A stretch of DNA of 64,000 nucleotides from Melieria omissa (GCA_963971225.1 OZ020270.1:18833488-18897487), one strand, 5' to 3'. Positions 53,402 through 64,000 are shown, numbered from the stretch's first letter. Notes: generated by a model from the letters alone, not told the origin. Program-made: numbers and translations.

Positions 53402-56400
53402 TTTTTTTTTTTTTTTTTTTTTTAAACTCGAACAAACGCGCAGGGGATGACCCCTATTAATGCGAGGCATTGCGTTGGTTCAGGAAGGATATAAAGGTTA
53501 GGAGATAGGGTTGAGAGTGAAGTGGTTATGGACTCTTGCCTTGAACCCATCGAGATCATAAGTGCTGGGGAAGATATCCGCAGGGAGACCATTCCACAGC
53601 CGCGCTGTGCGGGCCAGAAACGAACTTTCTCTGTAATGCGTAGTGCGCTGGAACATCGTTTCAACGTGGAATGCATGGGCGCCAGTGTTCAAACGGGTTG
53701 CCCGTGGGAATACCCGGAGTGATGGCATCAAACTGCTCATCTCCACTGAGCAATTGCCGAAAAAGTATCGGTAAAACAACACCACACACGCCACGTTTCG
53801 ACGATGTTCCAAGGAGTCAATAGAGCTGGATGCCCTACTGTCCCCTATAAGTTTAATCGCACGGTTTTGCACCCGGTCCAGGAGCTCCAAATGGGTTTTT
53901 GAAGCCCCCGCCCATAGGTGCGAGTTAAACTCCATTTTAGGTCGGATATAGGTAGTGTAAATAATGCGGAGATCAGACGGAGTGAAATATTTTTTGCACC
54001 GCTTTAGGAAGCCGAGGCACTTGGCTGCTTCTTTCGACACGCCAAAAATATGATCGTTCCAGCGAAGATCGTTCTTAATGGACATGCCCAGAACATCAAG
54101 AGCTGCCGATTCCGCAATACCCACACCACCCATAACCAGGGATGTGTTGGGATGTGGGGAGACTCGTTTGTGAGATAACAGGCAACATTGGGTCTTGCGG
54201 GGATTAAAATCGACCCTGTTCGCTTGACCCCACTTGGAGATTGTTTGTAGGTCGCTATTAAGTGTGTCATTCATACGGCGCCGTTCTCTCTCAATCTCCA
54301 CAGAGCTGGGACGCTTTGTGAAAGAGTATGAATGACAAATGGTGCTGTCATCCGCAAACGAGTAGATGGGATTCTTCGTCGACGACAACAGGTCGTTGAT
54401 GAAGATCAGGAAGAGGGTTGGAGAAAGGACCGAACCCTGCGGCACTCCCGCGCTAAGGGAATGCTTTTCCGAGGCTATGCCGTCTACTACAACACGAATA
54501 GAGCGATCATAGAGGAAGCTCGTAATCCAACGAGAGAAGGTACTACCGACACCATAGGCAATCAATTTTGACACGAGTGCTTTATGCCACACCCGGTCAA
54601 AGGCCTTGGAAATATCCAATGCAACAACCTTGCTTTCACCGAGGTTTAGAATGCTATGGTTCCATTTCTCGGTGAGTACCGCCATAAGGTCTCCCGTCGA
54701 TCGTTGTCTTCGGAAGCCGTATTGGCGGTCACTTAGCAGTCTATTGTGCTCCAGATATTTCACAAGGTTGAAATTTACAATGCTTTCCATTACTTTGGAA
54801 AGCACCGAACAGATTGCTATAGGTCGGTAGTTCGCAGGGTCAGTAGTCTTGCCTTTCTTAGGAACTGGTTGACCATTTGCTACCTTCCAACATGTCGGAA
54901 ATACACCTGTGGTGTATGACAAGTTGAAAAGTTTGCGTAATGGACAAGCCAGTGAGGTAGCGCACTTTTGCAAAACAAGGGCTGGAATGCCGTCCGGCCC
55001 TGAAGCCTTATTTACATCGAGATTTGCAAGCACTCTTTTAACTACCCGTGTCCGAAAATGAATTTCTGGCATGGAGCAAGATACATTCTCGACTACGGGT
55101 AGTGGTTGATCGCTGGGGGGCAGGGAGGAATTCTCTGCGAAAGTTTTAGCCAACAAATTTGCTTTATCAACCGAGTGAGTGATGATTTGATCATTGTTAA
55201 GAAGAGTTGGAATTGAAGATGATGTTTGGTTCTTCACCTTCTTAACGAATGACCAAAAGTTCTTACTACCACGCTGGCATTGAAGAACTTTTTTCCTTTG
55301 GCGCTGCTCGTGCAGAAACTTTTGGCGCCTTAGGATGGCATTGCATCGATTTCTAGCCAGTTTACGCAGCTGTTCAGTGGTGGCATTTTTATTTGCCTGC
55401 CATGCTCTGAAAGCTTCCTCTTTAGACCTGACAGCAATTCTGCATGTCTCATTAAACCAGATATTGTCCTTGGGTTTAATGCAAATTTGCTTATTGGGGA
55501 TAAAGGACCGCATTCCCAATAATACAATTTCTTCGACCATTTTGGCTGCGGCATTTATGTTTCTATCAAGAAAACACAATTTCCAATTGAAGTGTGCGAA
55601 AAATTCATTAAGTCCACTCCAGTTAGCTTTATCATACATCCACACTAGGCGCTTCGGGGCTAAGAGCGAAGCATTGCGGATAGAAGAGTATGAGAAAGAC
55701 GCCAAAATGGTGCAATGGTCCGAGTTTCCAAGAGGTGCGTGCATTTCAACATCATATTTTTCATGATGTGAAGTGAGAAAAAGGTCTAGAGTATTGAGAG
55801 CTTGCCCCGCAACGCAGGGGATATGCGTTGGTTCATGCACTAATTGAGTCAAGTTATTAGACTCGGCAAAGAGCTCGACAAATAAGCCTTCAGGAGTTGT
55901 GTGGCTGGAATGGCGTAGCCAATTGGAATTATGAATATTGAAATCACCAGCAACTACAATTTCACTATTCGGATACGATTCCAGAATCTGAGAAATAGAA
56001 TCAGAGAGAAGATCAAACTTGTTATAAGTAAAATCTCTCCCTGAATTCGGGCTCCTATATAGGAAGCAGAAGTGCAGAATGTGCGACTGGATATTGAATT
56101 TAACCCACATGGAGCTAAATTCGGCATCCGTCGTGTATAGTTGTTGCTGGCACTGGTACGCAACATTACTGCACACATAAATGGCAAGACCCCTGTGAGG
56201 AGAGAATAATGGCAGTAGGTGGTAACCAGGGATGTGAAAATCCAGTGGATCTGCATCCCCACACACCTGGGTTTCACCTAGTGCCATTACATGGGGTTTA
56301 TGGAGGTTAACAAACGCGTATACAGCAAAAAAGTTCGCCCTGAGCCCGCGCACGTTGCAGAAGGCTATACGAAATTTGTCCAGCACCATGGCCCAGGTGG

Positions 56401-56850
56401 GTTAAAGGACAAGGAAAGTAGCCGGGAATGTGATCTGCCGCACTAAGAAATTGATTATGCTCTGTGGTAAGTGTTATGCCTTTACCACAGAACAGTCAAT
56501 TTCTCAGTGTCGAACAAGACCGCATGTAGCGCCACTGAATACGGACGGAGGAGGGAGACACGGAAAGAGAACCACAAACAACACCACGCGAGCAGAATTT
56601 AATGCGGCGGACGGCGAGTTAACGGCATTTTATGCGGTGATTTTTGGTTTTAGTTAATTATTAAAATTATGATTTGCTGGCAATTAGTTTGTTAGCACAC
56701 GCGCGGTAGCTGACACCGTGTAAAAAAAACAAACACAACAGGCGGACGAACATTAATACGCGCACGAGACGGATAAAAACATTAAACACCGGGAGCACAA
56801 AAAGGCACGTCTGCCCACGCGAAGCTGTGTTGACACTTGAGAAGTTACTG
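53402..56850 (-). mobile_element. LINE (CR1/Jockey-like), minus strand, 5' end unclear
   Basis: The poly(A) tail appears as a T run at about 53402-53422, a short 3' UTR follows, then a 963-codon ORF2, then about 450 bp of upstream sequence without an ORF1. I found no target duplication and cannot fix the 5' end. Confidence 0.8.
53498..56389 (-). CDS. LINE endonuclease-reverse transcriptase, intact
   Basis: 963 codons without a stop from ATG at 56389. The N-terminal APE-type endonuclease has FCNVRGLRAN, ALGETQV, VVAGDFNIHNSNWL and NSDHCTILASF. RT blocks: NYRPIAICSVLSKVMESIV, QYGFRRQRSTGDL, VVALDISKAFDRVWHKAL, GVPQGSVLSPTLF and YSFADDSTICHS, with catalytic Asp residues all present. The C-terminus ends ARLWNGLPADIFPSTYDL, as in CR1-group LINEs; no RNase H follows. 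The protein nicks the target and reverse transcribes in place. With no visible lesion it may still be active, or recently was, if the missing ORF1 is not needed or is supplied in trans. Confidence 0.9.
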   Translation of the reverse strand: MVLDKFRIAFCNVRGLRANFFAVYAFVNLHKPHVMALGETQVCGDADPLDFHIPGYHLLPLFSPHRGLAIYVCSNVAYQCQQQLYTTDAEFSSMWVKFNIQSHILHFCFLYRSPNSGRDFTYNKFDLLSDSISQILESYPNSEIVVAGDFNIHNSNWLRHSSHTTPEGLFVELFAESNNLTQLVHEPTHIPCVAGQALNTLDLFLTSHHEKYDVEMHAPLGNSDHCTILASFSYSSIRNASLLAPKRLVWMYDKANWSGLNEFFAHFNWKLCFLDRNINAAAKMVEEIVLLGMRSFIPNKQICIKPKDNIWFNETCRIAVRSKEEAFRAWQANKNATTEQLRKLARNRCNAILRRQKFLHEQRQRKKVLQCQRGSKNFWSFVKKVKNQTSSSIPTLLNNDQIITHSVDKANLLAKTFAENSSLPPSDQPLPVVENVSCSMPEIHFRTRVVKRVLANLDVNKASGPDGIPALVLQKCATSLACPLRKLFNLSYTTGVFPTCWKVANGQPVPKKGKTTDPANYRPIAICSVLSKVMESIVNFNLVKYLEHNRLLSDRQYGFRRQRSTGDLMAVLTEKWNHSILNLGESKVVALDISKAFDRVWHKALVSKLIAYGVGSTFSRWITSFLYDRSIRVVVDGIASEKHSLSAGVPQGSVLSPTLFLIFINDLLSSTKNPIYSFADDSTICHSYSFTKRPSSVEIERERRRMNDTLNSDLQTISKWGQANRVDFNPRKTQCCLLSHKRVSPHPNTSLVMGGVGIAESAALDVLGMSIKNDLRWNDHIFGVSKEAAKCLGFLKRCKKYFTPSDLRIIYTTYIRPKMEFNSHLWAGASKTHLELLDRVQNRAIKLIGDSRASSSIDSLEHRRNVACVVLFYRYFFGNCSVEMSSLMPSLRVFPRATRLNTGAHAFHVETMFQRTTHYRESSFLARTARLWNGLPADIFPSTYDLDGFKARVHNHFTLNPIS

Positions 56851-57850
56851 ACGGTGAAAGTTGTAACAAAGTTAATTTTTCGACCAATTTAAAGAACCAT
56901 AAATGTTCAAATATTTTGCTATAGAAAAAAATAGATTTACTCCTCTGGTTTTAAAATCTAAAGTTAAATATATCAATAGAATTGAAAGTAAAATGATAAA
57001 GTTATGATGCAGTGACTGAAAACACCAACTTTACATTTATTAGACCGTGCGAACAATTTTTTTTATTTTTCCGAGATCCATCCAAATTTTGATCTAGACG
57101 TGAAACTAGAGATCATTTATAGTATCCTGGCATAGTCAGTATGACATTTTCTGACCCAAAGTCCTTTTTAAAGGACTTTAAAATTTTAAGGACGTACACA
57201 TTTCAAATATTTTTTTAAATATATGCGGTAGTGCAATGATGAAGATATGGGTATCAAATGAAAGAGGAAAACTACCTCCTTTTAACTAAATTTCCTAGTT
57301 TGAACTTTCAGGACCAAAATATGTCAGGTATGGAAAACATACATGTTTTTGATTTCAGTCTGTAGATTCGAACATCTAAATTTTATTCTATTTCCAAGTT
57401 CTAGTTTACAAAACACTTTTATTTTTAGGTGCATTTTTCGTGTCGACTAGTGTAATCTAAATCTTCAAAAATGTACAGAAATATTTTATAAAACCCTGTA
57501 GCAGTGACTTTATAAAAAAAGTTCTGAAAAAACGTATTTCCCCTACATAACAGCATGTAAGAAGCCCATATTTAGCTTACAAGGAGCACAGAATTGCTTT
57601 CGTAAAAGAGTCTATAAAAGAACAAACCCGGATTTCCGAGACGATGTGTTGTTATCCAACCAATAATTTTAATAATTGGTTGTAATATCAGTAAATTTGT
57701 TTGACTTCTACAAAGTTTAATGACATTAAGTAATTGTGTAGTTCACGCTAGTTTACAAGCAAACTCTAAGATTGTGATATTTAATTTTTAACTTAGAATT
57801 TTGTATTTGCCAATTTTGCACATTTTTTGAAAATTTGCAAACGAATGTTA
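56390..57850. other. LINE 5' UTR and unassigned AT-rich sequence
   Basis: A hairpin-like pair CTCTGTGGTAAG and CTTTACCACAGAG lies at 56460-56490. From about 56850 on there is only AT-rich sequence with no gene. TA at 57849-57850 is the mariner target. Confidence 0.5.
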
Positions 57851-59132
57851 ACACTTCGTTCAATAATGTGTGTGACTGATACATAGATGGCGGCACTAAT
57901 ACTAAATCAATATTTTTTTTCGAAATTGTGAACCTTTTTAGGCTTACTGTCAAAATTATATGTCAATCCGACCATTAGTTTACAAGTTACAGTGCTTTAA
58001 GTGACACTACTTTTGAGTTTTCAAAAAAAAAATGAATTCAAAGCAATTCCGTGTGCTGATTTATCATTGTTTTTTAATGAAAAAAAATACTGTTCAATGC
58101 CAGGAATGGCTTGAAAAACATTATTCGGACTCTGCTCCATCAAAAAGAACCATTTGTTATTGGTATGCCGAATTCAAACGTGATCGTACAGACACCGATG
58201 ACATTCCATCTACTGGACGGTTATTCCGGAAAACGTTGAAAAAACACTGAAAATCATTATGTCCGACCGTAAAGTGAAAGTGGGGGAGATTGCTGACATT
58301 CTAAAGATATCAGCAGGCAGTGTACACACCATAATACACGAACATTTGGTTATGAAAAAGGTGTTTTCGAAATGGGTGCCGCGTTTGCTCACACCGGAGC
58401 AAAAACAACAACGAATCGATGATTCAAAGAGCTGTTTGGACATGTTTACGCGCAACAAGTCGGAGTTTTTGCGTCGGTACATCACAATGGATGAAACATG
58501 GATCCACCATTTCACTCCAGAGTCAAATCGGCAGTCTGCTGAGTGGCATGCAACCGGTGAAAGCCGCCCAAAGCGTCCAAAGGCACAAACATCGGCTGGC
58601 AAGGTTATGGCGTCAGTATTTTGGGATGTGCACGGAATAATATCCATCGACTATCTTGAGAAAGGGAAAACAATCAATAGCGACTATTATATAGCGTTGT
58701 TGGAACGTTTGAAAGAAGAAATCGCGATTAAGCGGCCCCATATGAAGAAGAAAAAAGTGTTGTTTCACCAAGACAATGCACCGTGTCACAAGTCGATGAA
58801 AACGATGGCAAAAATGCATGAATTGGGCTTCGAATTGCTTCCTCATCCCCCGCATTCTCCAGATCTGGCCCCCAGCGACTACTGGCTCTTCGCAGACCTC
58901 AAAAAGATGCTCCGTGGTAAGAGATTTGGCTCAAATGATGAAGTAATCGCCGAAACTAACGCCTATTTTGAAGGCAAAGAAAAATCGTTCTACAAAGGCG
59001 GTATCGAAAGATTGGAAAAGCATTGGAATGATTGTATCTCCCTAAAAGGGGACTATGTTGATGAATAAAAACGAATTTTGGCAAAAAAATGTGTTTTAAT
59101 TAGTTAGTCACACAAATTATTGCGAAGTGTGT
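57851..59132 (+). mobile_element. mariner-family transposon, copy 2
   Basis: Ends ACACTTCGTTCAATAATGTG and, inverted, ACACACTTCGCAATAATTTG, with TA at 57849-57850 and 59133-59134. Near-identical to 32500-33794, in the opposite orientation. Confidence 0.87.
58032..59068 (+). pseudogene. mariner transposase, copy 2, frameshifted
   Basis: Readings 58032-58250 (72 codons, first HTH) and 58259-59068 (269 codons, second HTH and DD34D core with TMDETWIHH, HQDNAPCHK, SPDLAPSDYWLF). The break near 58215 is the same as in copy 1, and the only amino-acid difference I see is LEKHWND against LEKRWND. The protein ends at a TAA 64 bp before the right end. Confidence 0.88.
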
Positions 59133-59322
59133 TATTCAGAAAGAATGTTTTCTTGCTTTTATTGAACTGAATTTGTTATTGCAATTTCAAAGTCAATTGT
59201 CGATACTGTGTCTCTTTCAATTGATGAAAGTGACAAAGAATTTAGTCTTCTCTCAACCATTGTGGAGCGCAAATAGTTTTTTTTACAAGTTTCAGTTTTA
59301 AAAAACTTGAAATTTTTATTTA

Positions 59323-59562
59323 AGTTAGCACGGCTTCAGGTTTATTCAAATGCTGAGTTTTAAAATTAAATACATCCGCCGAGCTTCACATGTCTCCTAT
59401 TGCATTGCCAGCCAAAGCGTGAGACTTTGCTGACAATGCAGTTCACATGTTCTTTACTGCACCGGCAGCTGAGCAGGTGTGCTGGCGGTGCAGCCAAATT
59501 TTTAAAGTCAGTAATAAAACTCACTCCGACCAAACCGATCCTGTTATTTTATTTAATTAACT
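59323..59562 (+). repeat. 5' LTR of second errantivirus
   Basis: Starts AGTTAGCACGGC and ends TTAATTAACT, the AGTTA..TAACT form seen in the first errantivirus. TGGCGCCCAACAC directly follows (59562-59574) as PBS. The left boundary rests on the terminal motif alone. Confidence 0.65.
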
Positions 59563-60249
59563 GGCGCCCAACACACTAATCCTCATAGAGGAATACTCGT
59601 GTTTCTCCAAAATTTTAAAAGGAAAAATATCCCTAAAAGTGGAAAATACCCTACAAAAAAACCTTATAAACGCCTAAGTGGGAAAGAAAGTCTAAGTGAA
59701 AAATACACACAAAACTCATATTGAAGATTAAACCGTGGCAAAGGTTAAGTGAACAATTTTTTTATTGCCTTCAAAAGTCGGAAAAGTAGTACATGCGTGT
59801 AGATGCTGCCAGTAATTGCGGCTTGAGAGACCTACTCCAGACACAGAACCCAAACAGATGTGCTGACAAATGCACTTTTTGCGTCACCGAGTGCCACCCG
59901 ACATCAGACGAGCGCATCCGAACTGTATAAATCTCCGGCTGATCGCTGCCAAGAAATCAATTCGATTTTGAACCTGATCGAGTTAAAAGTGCTTCTGACA
60001 CTACGCGTACATCGGCATGAATCTCGATTTGTACAAGCAATTTTCTTGAAAATTATTGACAGAGTTTAAAACACATTGAGCTACCGAATTGTGCTAGTGA
60101 ATTTAATTGTCAGTGAGATCTTAACGATCAACTTGGAAAAGGTGCCAATTCAAAACTTTATGAATGGTGGCACTGCAGCACATAACCATTCCAAATAAAT
60201 CATTAACTCCATTAAAAAAATACTGCAAATTGTGTGCAAGGATTGCTAA

Positions 60250-60512
60250 ATAATTCAACATCCAGCACGCAGGGAGCTGGAGGAGTTTTAATCACATCAA
60301 CACCAGTAAGCAGGGAGCTGGAGGGTTCAACGCACTCGGCGCTGGAAGTTTTTTTCTCAGCAAAACCCAACTTATAATGAAAATTGTTTTATTGTAAGTT
60401 TAAATGGATTGATAAAATAAAGCCGATTTTTTTTTCTCAACAAAACTAAACTCATAATGAAAATTGTTCTATTGTAAGTTTAAATAGATTGATAAAATTT
60501 AAGCCGAATTTA
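60250..60512 (+). repeat. Leader repeats of second errantivirus
   Basis: GCAGGGAGCTGGAGG occurs twice (60270, 60312). A unit of about 75 bp with ACTCATAATGAAAATTG, TTGTAAGTTTAAAT and GATTGATAAAAT occurs twice (60358-60430, 60440-60508). Confidence 0.8.
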
Positions 60513-60538
60513 TCTTGTGTTGTTGCTAAGTAGTTTTG

Positions 60539-61725
60539 ATGTCACAGTCGAAAAACCTTTTGAGGGAAACCGACGAAATATTAGAAAGATTTAGATCATT
60601 CAAAATTAGAAACGACTCTGAAACTGACAATATGGACGCAGCAACTATTCAAGCACTTTTAGGAACCGCTATTCAACAAGCGACGGAGCGAACAAAACAA
60701 GACTTCCACAAGCTATTAACGAGCTCAGTAGCAGGCTCCGTATCCTTGAAACCCATGTGCAGGTAGAAGAGTATAAACCTATTGAGGTTAGGAGCGGAAT
60801 AGAATGCAACGACTCCTTGGACACAGTAAAATCGGTCCCAGAATTAAGTGGCGACGCGAGCAGGTACGTTTCGTGGAGACAATCAGCAATCACTGTCCAC
60901 AAGCTATTCGAAAGATTTGAAGGCAGTTCTAGGTATTATCAGGTGGTGGCCACAATACGAAATCGGATAGTAGGCTCCGCAGATACAGTGCTTAGCTAGT
61001 ATAACACCGTTTTACATTTTAGGGCAATCATACCGCGGCTAGATTTCGCCTATTCTGGCAAAAAGTCCATTTTCACTCTGGAACAGGAGCTATCGGCCCT
61101 AAGGCAAGGTTATAGCTCTCTACTTGATTTCTATGATTCAGTAGAGCAGAAACTAACCATGATAATTAATAAAGTCCTGATGACCAACGAAGGTAACGTT
61201 CCCCTGATTGAATCGCTCAATGACAAATACCGCAAAGACGCACTTAGGGTATTTATCTCAGGTTTGAGAGCACCATTGTGTGATATTTTATTTTCATGCA
61301 AACCAACCGACATGCCTTCGGCTCTTGCTTTGGCTCAAGAGCTTGAAACTAACCAGAATCGTTATCATTTTGCTGCAACTTAGAGTGATTGGTTGCAAAA
61401 TCTAAAAATCGCCACTCAACCGGGCATAACTAATTCTCCACACTACCGGGTTCGAACAACCGCTACACCAAACAATCAAAATCCACAATGGCAGCAGCAG
61501 CGTTTTCAATCGCAACAATCACCTCGTTTTGCGAGCAATCAGATCTCGCAATCGCAGCAAAACCGGCCGGAGCCAATGGAGGTGGACAGGAGTCTAAGAA
61601 GCATACAAAGGAGTACGCAGAACAAAGTACCATCCGAGCGAACTCAAGCAATTAAGAAACATATGACCATGTCCATCAAACAAGACCCACAGAAAATGCA
61701 ACGTATAAATCAACTAGAGCTGTAA
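60539..61725 (+). pseudogene. gag: Errantivirus Gag, several stops
   Basis: From ATG at 60539 (MSQSKNLLRETDEIL). A frameshift near 60755 leads into a frame with KSVPELSGDASRYVSW, FRAIIPRLDFAY, DKYRKDALRVFISGL and PSALALAQELE, the capsid-like core of errantivirus Gag. TAG at 60997, TAG at 61381 and TAA at 61723 interrupt that frame. The C-terminal part is rich in Gln and Asn, with no zinc knuckle. Beyond it, at about 61915-61960, LLIDTSASKNY is the protease start, with Ser in place of the usual Gly of DTGAS. Gag would assemble the particle; this copy cannot make it. Confidence 0.8.
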
Positions 61726-61998
61726 GATTCCATCGGGTGCGAGGATGAAATTGTGGAAGGAAGATTCAACTCCGAACTCCAGTTGGAGGAGTACCAACTG
61801 GCTCCAGAATACACAGAAAACGTTTCAACTCAGGGAATAGATTATGCTGAAAATGACGAAATAAATTTTTTAGGGGAAACTCCCTCCTACCATATGTAGA
61901 AAAACCCCTTGGGGGAGGGACTATCCGACTTCTTATAGACACAAGCGCATCCAAGAATTATATTAAAAATTTAAAGTCACTAAAACTCATTAAACCAG

Positions 61999-62040
61999 TC
62001 AGTGGCGTATTCAGGGGGGGATTAGGGGGATAGATCCCCC
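61999..62040. other. DNA-transposon-like terminus with G/C hairpin
   Basis: CAGTGGCGTATTCAGGGGGG followed by GGGGGATAGATCCCCC hairpin. It resembles hAT ends (CAGTGGCG..). It truncates the errantivirus; no partner end or TSD was found. Confidence 0.45.
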
Positions 62041-62703
62041 CTTGGTCGGCTATGATTTTCAGACAAGGTTTGGTAAATTGGCTGTATTGAGATAAGAAGT
62101 CAGCATGAAGATTTTCCTTTCGGTAATGTTGCTCTACGCAAAATCTTTACTAAACTCGAATCTAAGTCTTCAAGAAAAATTCGCCGCTTATACTTTTTGT
62201 TTCGATTCCAGCTGGGATCCAAAGCGATTATTTTTTCGCTTGACTGTATAGTTAGTGAACAACCAAATGGTCTAAAGTGTCAACTACTACTACTTGACTT
62301 TTTGTAAAACGATAAAATTTCAGGTAATTCTTTTCACCAACATATCCTGGTTCTGATGAAAAGTGCTCAAAGGGGCATCTTCGGCGAAAAGCCAGCAATT
62401 GTTTACTTAGTGTGTCCTTTTCATAGGACAAACATAGCAGTTGTCATTAAACCCACTTTTTTCTTATACATATCTATTAAAGAGTGCAATTGTGCATTTG
62501 AAAGCTGCTTGAAGACACTGGCTGACTTCATAAACGCAGTTTGCAAAGCAACACTGCATTGGATAGAGTTCATAAACGCCATTGCCTTATTTTTGACAAT
62601 GCATTGAGTTCATAAACGCATGGTAACCCTTTCCAATGCGCAACAGTTGCCGAATTTGTGCATGGTTTCTATTTGTGTTGCTTTGTGTATTTTGGCGGTC
62701 GAA
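62041..62703. other. Upstream region of the second Harbinger element
   Basis: No gene supported. TTCATAAACGC occurs three times (about 62529, 62568, 62611) and could be subterminal binding repeats. No TIR was fixed. Confidence 0.4.
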
Positions 62704-63409
62704 ATGACGGACACATCGTAAGATCAATTTTTATACAATTGAAATTTATTTGAGTTTTTACATTATTATTTTATTTATACATTATAGTGAAAAGAAATGG
62801 AATCACGAGAGGAAGAAGCTCCTTATAGAAGTTCGTTTGCGATATGAGCCAGAATTCAGTGCCAAAAGAAAGAAAAGGAATACAATTTGGGAACAGATTA
62901 TGCGGGAGATTAAGGAGGTTGACAGCACATTCCTATTTTCTAGAGATGAAGCAACTAGATGTTTTATAAATATAATGGGCACATATAAACGAATAAAAAA
63001 ACGTAACAACACTTCTGGTGAGAGTTCTACGAACTGGGAATTTTTCGAAATCTTAGATGAAGTTTTCGGCAGCCGCAGTAGCGTCCAGGTGCCGAGTGAA
63101 ATGCTCGAATGTTCACTTCAAACCCTAGTGGAAGACTTAACAAGCGATTCCTCATTGACGCCCACCAACAGCCCTTCGACGATGAGCTCAAATGTAGCAC
63201 CTTCAGATATCACCACACCAAGAAGTGTAATAAAACGAAAACGATGCGATGTTCTGGATTTTTTGAGCAAAGAATCTGAGGCAGATGCCAAAATGATGAA
63301 GAAACTATTGGACATGGAAACAGAAAAACTTGCGGTGGAAAAGGAGAAAGTAGCTGAACTGAAGGAAATTCGTGCCTTATTCCAGAGAATTGCAGAAAAT
63401 TCACAATAA
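62704..63409 (+). CDS. Myb/SANT-like DNA-binding protein of Harbinger element, two exons
   Basis: Exon 1 is 62704-62717 (ATGACGGACACATC, donor GTAAGA) and exon 2 is 62788-63409; joined they make 212 codons in frame. Residues 5-100 form a Myb_DNA-bind_4-like trihelix: KKWNHERKKLLIEVRLRYE, KKRNTIWEQIMREI, TRCFINIMGTYKRIKKR. The C-terminus is a charged coiled coil (ETEKLAVEKEKVAELKEIR). In PIF/Harbinger elements such proteins bind the ends and aid nuclear import of the transposase. The convergent transposase 145 bp downstream supports this. No lesion is visible. Confidence 0.78.
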
Positions 63410-63553
63410 TTTTTTTAGTTTCTTAACTTTTTTGCCCTGATAGACTGAAGTCTTTTTAAGTTGAATTAAAACCAAATATAAATGTAATAAATTTATTCTT
63501 ATCAATTGAATTGACAATGAAATGCTTTAAACTTTTAAAATTTAATTGATATT

Positions 63554-64000
63554 TTAGGCTGATAATAAAATTGCCAATGCATCTCTCTTTGCTTTTGCCT
63601 CTCTCTGTCCTGATAAAGTGGTTTCTTCCAGCGTTTTAGATTCGATGATGTTTGGTTCTTCTACTATTTCATCTGCGATGTTGCCTTCATTTACAATAAT
63701 AATGTTATGAATAATCATACATGCCATTGTTATTAATTTTGGCATATATGGTCGTTGAACATCAATATACTTTAGTATTCAAAATTTTTTTTTTAAAACG
63801 CCAAATGCTTGTTCCACAACTACTCGAGTCGAACTTAGAATTATATTGTACTTCGTTTGCATTGGTGTTAAGAATCCGTTATCACGATAAGGCACCATAA
63901 TAAATGTTTCCAACGGATAACCTCCATCGCCCAAAAAATGGTAATTGGAACAAATCTTAATTTCTTTATTCATTATGGCCTTCCTGATAGGGCTCATTTG
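63554..64000 (-). pseudogene. PIF/Harbinger transposase, C-terminal part, cut by window end
   Basis: On the minus strand the reading enters at 64000 and shows FLGDGGYPLETFIMVPY (second Asp of the DDE triad) and RVVVEQAFGVLKKKF (Glu). A frameshift in the A10 run at 63786-63796 then leads to the frame with MPKLITMACMIIHNII and ends at 63554. The first Asp lies outside the window. It differs in sequence from the transposase at 1-1370, so this is another Harbinger family. Confidence 0.82.

Larger units (their letters stand above)
59323..61985 (+). mobile_element. Second errantivirus, 5' part only
   Basis: LTR, PBS, leader, gag and the first codons of protease in order; it stops at about 61985 where another element end begins. 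RT, integrase, env and the 3' LTR are absent from the window. Confidence 0.8.

Overview
The window looks like a heterochromatin-like or repeat-rich piece of a dipteran genome, most likely a tephritid fruit fly. I infer this from the AT-rich composition, spliced transposase genes with short GT-AG introns, errantivirus-type env and gag, BEL, I-clade LINE, mariner and piggyBac families, and a dispersed LINE/SINE 3' tail of a kind I associate with tephritids. No ordinary host gene is convincing. Almost everything is a transposable element (TE) or the debris of one, often nested two to four deep.

Layout. 1-3095: PIF/Harbinger transposon with a four-exon transposase (+) and a convergent three-exon MADF protein (-). 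3096-18448: degenerate BEL/Pao retrotransposon with both LTRs, a 71-bp leader minisatellite, gag, protease, RT, RNase H and integrase. Inside it lie an env-bearing, gag-pol-deleted errantivirus (5194-8383, TSD CGCG), a non-autonomous hAT (10137-10992, TSD TGCCGAAT) carrying a nested TTAA MITE, and a 3,524-bp tandem duplication of pol (10529-17577). 18449-20346: repeat debris. 20347-29215: full-length I-clade LINE with target-site duplication, split by a solo LTR (22234-22660) and by a hAT-like transposon (25355-28405). 29226-32305: MITEs and debris. 32310-36958: piggyBac-like transposon split by a mariner and a solo LTR. 37336-41700: LINE tail, two abutting MITEs, a transposase-like fragment and a reversed errantivirus gag fragment. 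42459-47642: En/Spm-like transposon with two genes (transposase and a DUF4806 protein), followed by a rearranged second copy (47643-49129). 50242-52671: second, deleted copy of the hAT-like element with its own solo LTR. 53402-about 56850: LINE on the minus strand with an intact 963-codon EN-RT ORF. 57851-59132: second mariner copy. 59323-61985: 5' part of a second errantivirus (LTR, PBS, gag, start of protease). 62704-64000: a second Harbinger element with a Myb/SANT-like gene convergent with a transposase that runs off the window.

How the parts work together: each element encodes its own movement machinery, and the nesting gives a relative chronology. Several families occur as two copies, which lets one copy act as the empty site or the reference for the other. 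Most proteins carry frameshifts or stops. Exceptions that read open are the first Harbinger gene pair, the DUF4806 gene, the env ORF, LINE ORF1 and the minus-strand LINE ORF2. All functional calls come from reading motifs in the sequence; no database search was run.
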